Positions 59,651-64,000 of a stretch of 64,000 nucleotides of DNA are shown here, piece by piece. The stretch is from Saccharomyces paradoxus (Eukaryota; Ascomycota; Saccharomycetes; Saccharomycetales; Saccharomycetaceae): assembly GCF_002079055.1 (NCBI RefSeq), contig NC_047500.1, forward strand, positions 496,001-560,000. The letters are read 5' to 3'. The first letter of the stretch is position 1. Each line of letters begins with the position of its first letter. The position numbers and the translations under genes are program-made. Below the pieces are notes generated by a model. That model made no database searches. It saw only the letters and a program-made list of their open reading frames with translations, and was not told where the DNA came from.

Positions 59651-60446
59651 TTTTCTCTTACGAATATGGGGTAAAGGGAAGGAGAGTGAGGATAGGGAGA
59701 ATAATGAACCTCGTTGTCACCAGTAATGTTAAGGTACTGTTTAAATAGATCTACAATTAAGTAAGGAAGTCAATTAATCAAGAATAAGCAAATAAAGCAA
59801 GAAAAAACAATTATTTGAAATATACATAGTCGTATGTGTTCACCCACATACAAGCACTTATATATATATATATTTAGTGTAGGCATGTATTGTACGGGAT
59901 ATATATATGAGGGTCTTCCTTTAATCGCTAAATAACAATACCGAGCTACCAAAAAAAAAAAAGAAGGTTTCTGCGATATGGTTGGTTGATGAGTGACCAG
60001 TGACGCCCGATGCTCGGAGAAGGGGGCCCAATCAGGCACGTGATGTTCCGAGACTCGGCGCCGAAAATTCGATCACCCGTAGGATATGATGTTATCACGT
60101 GATTTGATTTTTGGGCTGTCACGTGTTTTTTTGTACCATCACCCCGCACGGACGTTCGTTCAAGTTTCGGTGTTGACGTCAGGATGAGCTAACTTGACGC
60201 CACCGGATATATTCGTATTGTCACCATGACGCTTATCAAGCCGAAAAAAATTATTAGTGATTCCTTCTTGCCCCTCTCTCGAAGAATAATTCTAAAATGA
60301 ACATGTGGACTAATGTAGACACTATAAATACTAAGCAATTAATAATTCTCGATGATCAGTATAGCTTGTCTCCCTCTTATTCTTGTTCACATCCTACGAA
60401 AACATCGACCATAGTCACAACACAATTACAATTACTACACATCAAA
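59651..60446. promoter_or_regulatory. IDH1-NCE103 divergent promoter with three CACGTG boxes
   Basis: A 796-nt region. Three CACGTG boxes lie within 90 nt at 60037-60042, 60096-60101 and 60120-60125; in TCACGTG context these are Cbf1-type sites. CCAATCA at 60028-60034 reads TGATTGG towards IDH1, a Hap2/3/4/5-type box. A perfect CRE-type TGACGTCA is at 60174-60181. An in-frame ATG for NCE103 occurs at 60297. Binding is inferred from motifs only. Confidence 0.65.
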
Positions 60447-61112
60447 ATGAGCGCTACTGAATCTTCATCAATATTTACATTGAGCCACAACTCAAACTTA
60501 CAAGATATCTTGGCCGCTAATTCCAAATGGGCTTCTCAAATGAACAACGTACAACCAACTTTGTTCCCAGATCACAATGCTAAGGGCCAGTCCCCCCACA
60601 CTCTATTCATCGGCTGCTCCGATTCGCGTTACAACGAAAACTGTTTAGGCGTCTTGCCCGGCGAAGTGTTCACTTGGAAAAATGTCGCTAATATATGTCA
60701 CTCGGAGGACTTAACTTTGAAGGCCACTTTGGAATTCGCCATTATCTGTTTGAAAGTGAATAAGGTTATTATTTGTGGCCACACTGATTGTGGTGGTATA
60801 AAGACATGTTTAACTAATCAAAGGGAAGCTTTACCAAATGCCAACTGTTCTCACCTGTACAAGTACTTAGACGACATTGACACCATGTACCATGAAGAGT
60901 CACAAAACTTGGTCCATTTGAAAACGCAACGTGAGAAATCTCATTACTTGTCACATTGTAACGTCAAAAGGCAGTTTAACAGGATCATTGAAAACCCCAC
61001 TGTGCAAACTGCTGTACAAAACGGAGAAGTACAAGTATACGGTCTGCTTTACAACGTAGAGGATGGTCTACTGCAAACTGTTAGCACATACTCAAAAGCT
61101 ATCCCAAAATAA
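60447..61112 (+). CDS. NCE103: Nce103, beta-carbonic anhydrase
   Basis: Converts CO2 and bicarbonate; needed for growth in ambient air. The ATG at 60447 (MSATESSSIFTLSHNS) gives 221 residues, as in S. cerevisiae (YNL036W). The zinc and catalytic residues of beta carbonic anhydrases are present: Cys57, Asp59 and Arg61 in CSDSR, and His112 and Cys115 in CGHTDCGG. The frame continues upstream without a stop to an ATG at 60297, adding 50 Ser/Thr-rich residues; family length and the N-terminus favour the downstream start. Confidence 0.95.
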   Translation: MSATESSSIFTLSHNSNLQDILAANSKWASQMNNVQPTLFPDHNAKGQSPHTLFIGCSDSRYNENCLGVLPGEVFTWKNVANICHSEDLTLKATLEFAIICLKVNKVIICGHTDCGGIKTCLTNQREALPNANCSHLYKYLDDIDTMYHEESQNLVHLKTQREKSHYLSHCNVKRQFNRIIENPTVQTAVQNGEVQVYGLLYNVEDGLLQTVSTYSKAIPK

Positions 61113-61322
61113 ATTTTAGCCTCAAATATATTTATATAATATTCCTTGAATAGAAAGACATTGACAAAGCAGATGAGGACATTTAGCCCACCTCATACAA
61201 ATTAAGCATTAGAACCTTTATAGAAAAAAAACTTACATTCAGACAAATGTCTCAACTATTTATCCCAGTTCATTTCTATGCACCTATCTTGCCTCTCGAG
61301 AAGAAGAGATAAGAAAAAATAA

Positions 61323-61395
61323 TGCTTCCAATCGGATTTGAACCGATGATCTCCACATTACTAGTGTGGCGCCTTACCAACTTGGCCATAGAAGC
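61323..61395 (-). tRNA. tT(AGU): tRNA-Thr (AGU)
   Basis: A 73-nt minus-strand gene beginning GCTTCTATGGCCAAGTTGG and ending TTGGAAGCA, including the discriminator A. The acceptor stem GCTTCTA pairs with TGGAAGC, the anticodon loop carries AGT, and the B box is GGTTCAAATCC. No intron. A T6 terminator lies just downstream (minus strand, 61319-61314). Synteny with NCE103 agrees with S. cerevisiae. Confidence 0.97.
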
Positions 61396-61551
61396 CCGTT
61401 ATTGTTGAGTGCCGGTCATGGTTGAAACTGGATAACGTACCTTGATAGTAACAACTATGTCGCAGATGAAACGCTAACGATTACTTAAAAGGGTAATCGC
61501 CAATTACATCAGAAACGACCGAAGACACATCGTCTCAAACAGTATTAAATT

Positions 61552-61869
61552 TGTTGGAATGAAATTCTAATATCATCTATTTGATATTATATTATAACAT
61601 GCTGTGCAAGAGGATGGCATAAAAATTGAGAAACTGTCATCCAATCTAATGGAAGCTGAAATGCAAGGATTGATAATGTAATAGGATAATGAATGACAAC
61701 ATATAAAAGGAAAGAAGATAAAGTTATAACACTATGTAGAACTATCGATTCCCTTTTGTGGATTCCTATATCCTCGAGGAGAACTTCTAGTATATTCTAT
61801 ATACCTAATATTATAGCCTTTAGTAACAATGGAATCCCAACAATTATCTAATTACCCATATAATTCTCA
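61552..61869 (+). mobile_element. Delta LTR (Ty1/Ty2 family), left copy of an inverted pair
   Basis: Begins TGTTGGAATG and ends ATTCTCA, 318 nt, about 160 nt upstream of tRNA-Thr. It is nearly identical (about two differences by eye) to the inverted copy at 63106-63423. The 3' flank is GAAAC and the 5' flank is AAATT, so it lacks a matching target duplication in place. The low divergence means a recent insertion or gene conversion between the pair. Confidence 0.92.
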
Positions 61870-62154
61870 GAAACACGTACGAAACAATAGTTCCAAAACA
61901 GACAAGATTGAGTATACTAGGAAACCTACTTGCCTAAGATGAACCAAACCAACCAAACGTATAAATACCTGAACAATTAGTTTAGATCCGAGATTCCGCG
62001 CTTCCACCCTTTAGTTAGATCCAGATCTTATATAGATTATATAGGATAAGTAACATTCTGTGAATCACGATAATAATAAGTCTGACAACAAGTTACTCTC
62101 CTAAACGACTTTAGGATTGCCAAGACATCCGGTATTACTCGAGCCCGTAGTACA
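61870..62154 (+). mobile_element. Sigma LTR (Ty3), 3' part
   Basis: Starts with GAAAC directly after the left delta and contains the sigma blocks CCTGAACAATTAGTTTAGAT, CCGAGATTCCGCGCTTCCAC, GATAAGTAACATTCTGTGAA and GGTATTACTCGAGCCCGTAG, ending TACA. The next five bases, AGAAT, equal the 5' flank of the other sigma part at 63424-63494 when read in LTR orientation. About 285 nt. Confidence 0.9.
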
Positions 62155-62194
62155 AGAATTCTTCTTAAGGCGCCGTTATTCAAAAACAGAATAA

Positions 62195-62351
62195 TACTAA
62201 TCGCTGAGATCCTGCTGATAAAGACTCTACTGTTTGGTAAGCAAAATGAACCAGAAGCTCTCCTCGAGAATATAAGAAACCGGAAAAGAGAATCAATAAT
62301 TATACACAATGTTACCATTATTTTTCTTTTTTTTTATATCTTGTCACCCAT
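62195..62351 (-). mobile_element. Old delta relic (partial)
   Basis: From about 62233 the sequence follows the U5/R part of delta read on the minus strand: AGAAG, CTCTCCTCGAG, AAAAGAGAATC, TTATATCTTGTCA. Similarity weakens to the left, so that border is approximate. It ends abruptly where the tau LTR begins at 62352, suggesting tau inserted into or next to it. Diverged and old. Confidence 0.65.
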
Positions 62352-62811
62352 TGTTGATATTTAGAAGTTAAAAAGAGATATCAAACGAAGAATGAACGCG
62401 GATGGTATTATACTACATAAGAGAGATATATAAAACTGTTAATAATTAGAGGTAAAAAGGGGGTAGTATCAATGAAGATTAAATATGGATCCTCTCATAC
62501 TTATATAAGAGAGGTATAAAACACACGCCGATTGTTCGTTATGAGCCACGACCAATATAATAGCAATCCCGGTAGTTATCATACATTTAATGTGACGACT
62601 CATATCACTCATATATATAACTACTATATCATTTTCAATTAATAGATCTTTAACTCAAATTCAGTACTATCTGAATTTATCGTTCAACACTTCCTTTGCA
62701 ATAGTACATTCACATTTAGACGTATACGAGGTGTACATTAATATACGATGTTAGCATTTAATTTGTTACCACAGCGACTCATGTCACTATTAATTACTAC
62801 TCGTTTCAACG
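62352..62811 (-). mobile_element. Tau LTR (Ty4/Tsu4-like)
   Basis: On the minus strand it begins near GTTGAAACGAGTAGTAATT, followed by AATAGTGACATGAGTCGC and CATCGTATATTAATGT, blocks I recall from the tau LTR of Ty4, and ends AATATCAACA. It spans about 460 nt, longer than the about 370 nt tau of S. cerevisiae, so it may be a related family or hold extra sequence. Flanking 5-mers (CCCAT, GTTAT) do not match. No internal Ty4 coding sequence is attached. Confidence 0.75.
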
Positions 62812-62814
62812 GTT

Positions 62815-62860
62815 ATCGTCTTTCAACCATAACATCTCATGTCACGTAGCGAACTTACTT
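62815..62860 (-). mobile_element. Short second tau-like fragment
   Basis: The segment CAACCATAACATCTCATGTC resembles the 5' end region of tau on the minus strand (GTGACATGAG followed by a TATGGT-like block). Only a few tens of bases remain. It directly adjoins the larger tau LTR and may be an older insertion. Low confidence because of its size. Confidence 0.4.
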
Positions 62861-62916
62861 ATCTAAGTGTTAAAGGAACTTCGGATCTAAACTTAAACTT
62901 GTTCTTCTCTTTCTAT

Positions 62917-63105
62917 TGAGATTTAGGTGAATAATTAGATAATTATTGGGATTTGATTGTTGCTAAAAGCTATGATATAGGTATACAGAATATACTAGAA
63001 GTTCTCCTCGAGGATCTTGGAATCCACAAAAGAGAATCGATAATTCTAAATAATAATATTACTTTGTCTTCTTTCCTTTTATATGTTGTCATTCACCATC
63101 CTATT
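62917..63105 (-). mobile_element. Older delta LTR, 3' part
   Basis: Starts TGAGATTTAGG and follows the same delta pattern as the copy next to it (TAGATAATTATTGGGAT, AGAAGTTCTCCTCGAGGAT, CTTTCCTTTTATATGTTGTC) but with clearly more differences. It stops at CCTATT, where the young delta begins. About 189 nt of one LTR end remain. Confidence 0.85.
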
Positions 63106-63423
63106 TGAGAATTATGTGGGTAATTAGATAATTGTTGGGATTCCATTGTTACTAAAGGCTATAATATTAGGTATATAGAATATACTAGAAGTTCTCCTCG
63201 AGGATATAGGAATCCACAAAAGGGAATCGATGGTTCTACATAGTGTTATAACTTTATCTTCTTTCCTTTTATATGTTGTCATTCATTATCCTATTACATT
63301 ATCAATCCTTGCATTTCAGCTTCCATTAGATTGGATGACAGTTTCTCAATTTTTATGCCATCCTCTTGCACAGCATGTTATAATATAATATCAAATAGAT
63401 GATATTAGAATTTCATTCCAACA
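63106..63423 (-). mobile_element. Delta LTR (Ty1/Ty2 family), right copy of an inverted pair
   Basis: Read on the minus strand it begins TGTTGGAATG at 63423 and ends ATTCTCA at 63106, 318 nt, nearly identical to the left copy. In LTR orientation its 5' flank is GAAAC, the same five bases found at the 3' flank of the left copy, while its own 3' flank is AATAG. The pair forms a 318-nt inverted repeat separated by 1236 nt. Confidence 0.92.
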
Positions 63424-63494
63424 GTTTCATACATGTTTTATGTCTAGGTTGGTAAATCTAGTAATGCTGAGGTATCCCATTTTGAGATACAACA
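63424..63494 (-). mobile_element. Sigma LTR (Ty3), 5' part
   Basis: On the minus strand it starts TGTTGTATCTCAAAATGGGA, the sigma 5' end, and runs 71 nt to GTATGAAAC, where the right delta begins. The sigma end lies 17 nt upstream of the tRNA-Pro gene, the position expected for Ty3, which integrates at Pol III start sites. The flank is ATTCT on + strand (AGAAT in LTR orientation). Confidence 0.9.
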
Positions 63495-63511
63495 ATTCTC
63501 ACAAAATAATT

Positions 63512-63614
63512 GGGCGTGTGGTCTAGTGGTATGATTCTCGCTTTGGGCGACTTCCTGATTAAACAGGAAGACAAAGCATGCGAGAGGCCCTGGGTTCAAT
63601 TCCCAGCTCGCCCC
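63512..63614 (+). tRNA. tP(UGG): tRNA-Pro (UGG), intron-containing, copy 2
   Basis: Identical over all 103 nt to the copy at 47698-47800, including the 31-nt intron (63548-63578) and anticodon TGG at 63544-63546. A T5 terminator follows the CCCC end, and about 60 nt of 3' flank are also alike. Its 5' flank carries the sigma LTR. Confidence 0.97.
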
Positions 63615-64000
63615 ATTATCTTTTTCATTGCAAAGTGCCGCTTTTTCGACTTCTTTTTTTTCTGCTGCATTTTTTCTAGACCGTTGACCTTGTCCACATT
63701 CACTTATTTGTGCATTTTTTTTTTTTATACGGAAGCGTACATATATCTAATGCAAGAGATGACGGATAATTCATCAATATCATATATACTAGAAATAAAG
63801 CTGTTGTAAAATTGTACCTGCAAAAGAAGCCTCTATCTAGGTAAATTATGCCCTAGAAGTATCAATTTGTTTGGAACTTATGCTTTGTTTTTATATTATG
63901 AGGTAATTCCGGCCAACTCTTTAAATGGTGTTGGGTATATCTTTGATGTGTTGCCTTCATGAAACTAGTATGGTTTGAAACGACTTTTCACGGAATGCTT
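63615..64000. other. Region after tRNA-Pro copy 2
   Basis: The first about 60 nt repeat the 3' flank of the other tRNA-Pro copy. A T10-type run lies near 63717-63726. No frame of useful length crosses the end of the window, and I recognise no gene or LTR in the last 300 nt. Confidence 0.5.

Noticed and set aside
62037-62318. 93-codon minus-strand ORF in the LTR cluster
   Set aside because: It runs through the sigma part and old delta relic; LTR-derived sequence, not a gene.

Overview
This window is a gene-dense piece of budding-yeast nuclear DNA. Gene order, protein sequences, short introns with GTATGT/TACTAAC signals and the Ty-type LTRs near tRNA genes identify it as Saccharomyces sensu stricto, matching the left arm of S. 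cerevisiae chromosome XIV from LAT1 (YNL071W) to NCE103 (YNL036W). Many proteins differ from remembered S. cerevisiae sequences by several percent (for example Alg11, Sun4, Fkh2, Aqr1), so a sister species is more likely than S. cerevisiae itself. The exact species cannot be fixed from reading alone.

Layout: LAT1 3' end, TOM7, RPL16B (spliced), FKH2, RPL9B, SUN4 (with a 5' UTR intron), AQR1, YDJ1, MTQ1, TRM6/GCD10, NOP2, ARP5, YNL058C, OCA2, POR1, tRNA-Asp(GUC), VAC7, MSG5, COX5A, COG5, YNL050C (spliced), SFB2, ALG11, SLM2, YNL046W, LAP2, YIP3 (spliced), tRNA-Pro(UGG) with intron, BOP3, COG6, an LTR-scarred gap, YNL040W, BDP1, GPI15 (spliced), IDH1, NCE103, tRNA-Thr(AGU), a dense LTR graveyard, and a second tRNA-Pro(UGG). 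These are mostly housekeeping functions: ribosome and tRNA biogenesis (RPL16B, RPL9B, NOP2, TRM6, YNL040W, BDP1), mitochondrial metabolism and import (LAT1, TOM7, POR1, COX5A, IDH1, MTQ1), secretory traffic and glycosylation (COG5, COG6, SFB2, YIP3, ALG11, GPI15), and signalling or transcription (FKH2, MSG5, SLM2, OCA2, VAC7). Several divergent promoters carry readable sites, notably PAC/RRPE elements between TRM6 and NOP2, and a Cbf1-type CACGTG cluster with a Hap-type site between IDH1 and NCE103.

The most unusual region is 61.4-63.6 kb, between tRNA-Thr and the second tRNA-Pro. Two almost identical delta LTRs face each other. One sigma (Ty3) LTR is split into two parts that now lie in opposite orientations, one beside each delta. 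The 5-bp target duplications of both insertions (GAAAC for delta, AGAAT for sigma) are found at opposite ends of the cluster. This is the footprint of an inversion between the two deltas, leaving repeats that could still recombine. Tau (Ty4-like) and older delta relics fill the middle. I see no undescribed protein system; the other points of interest are a C-terminally shortened AQR1, upstream in-frame ATGs on several genes, and atypical intron signals.
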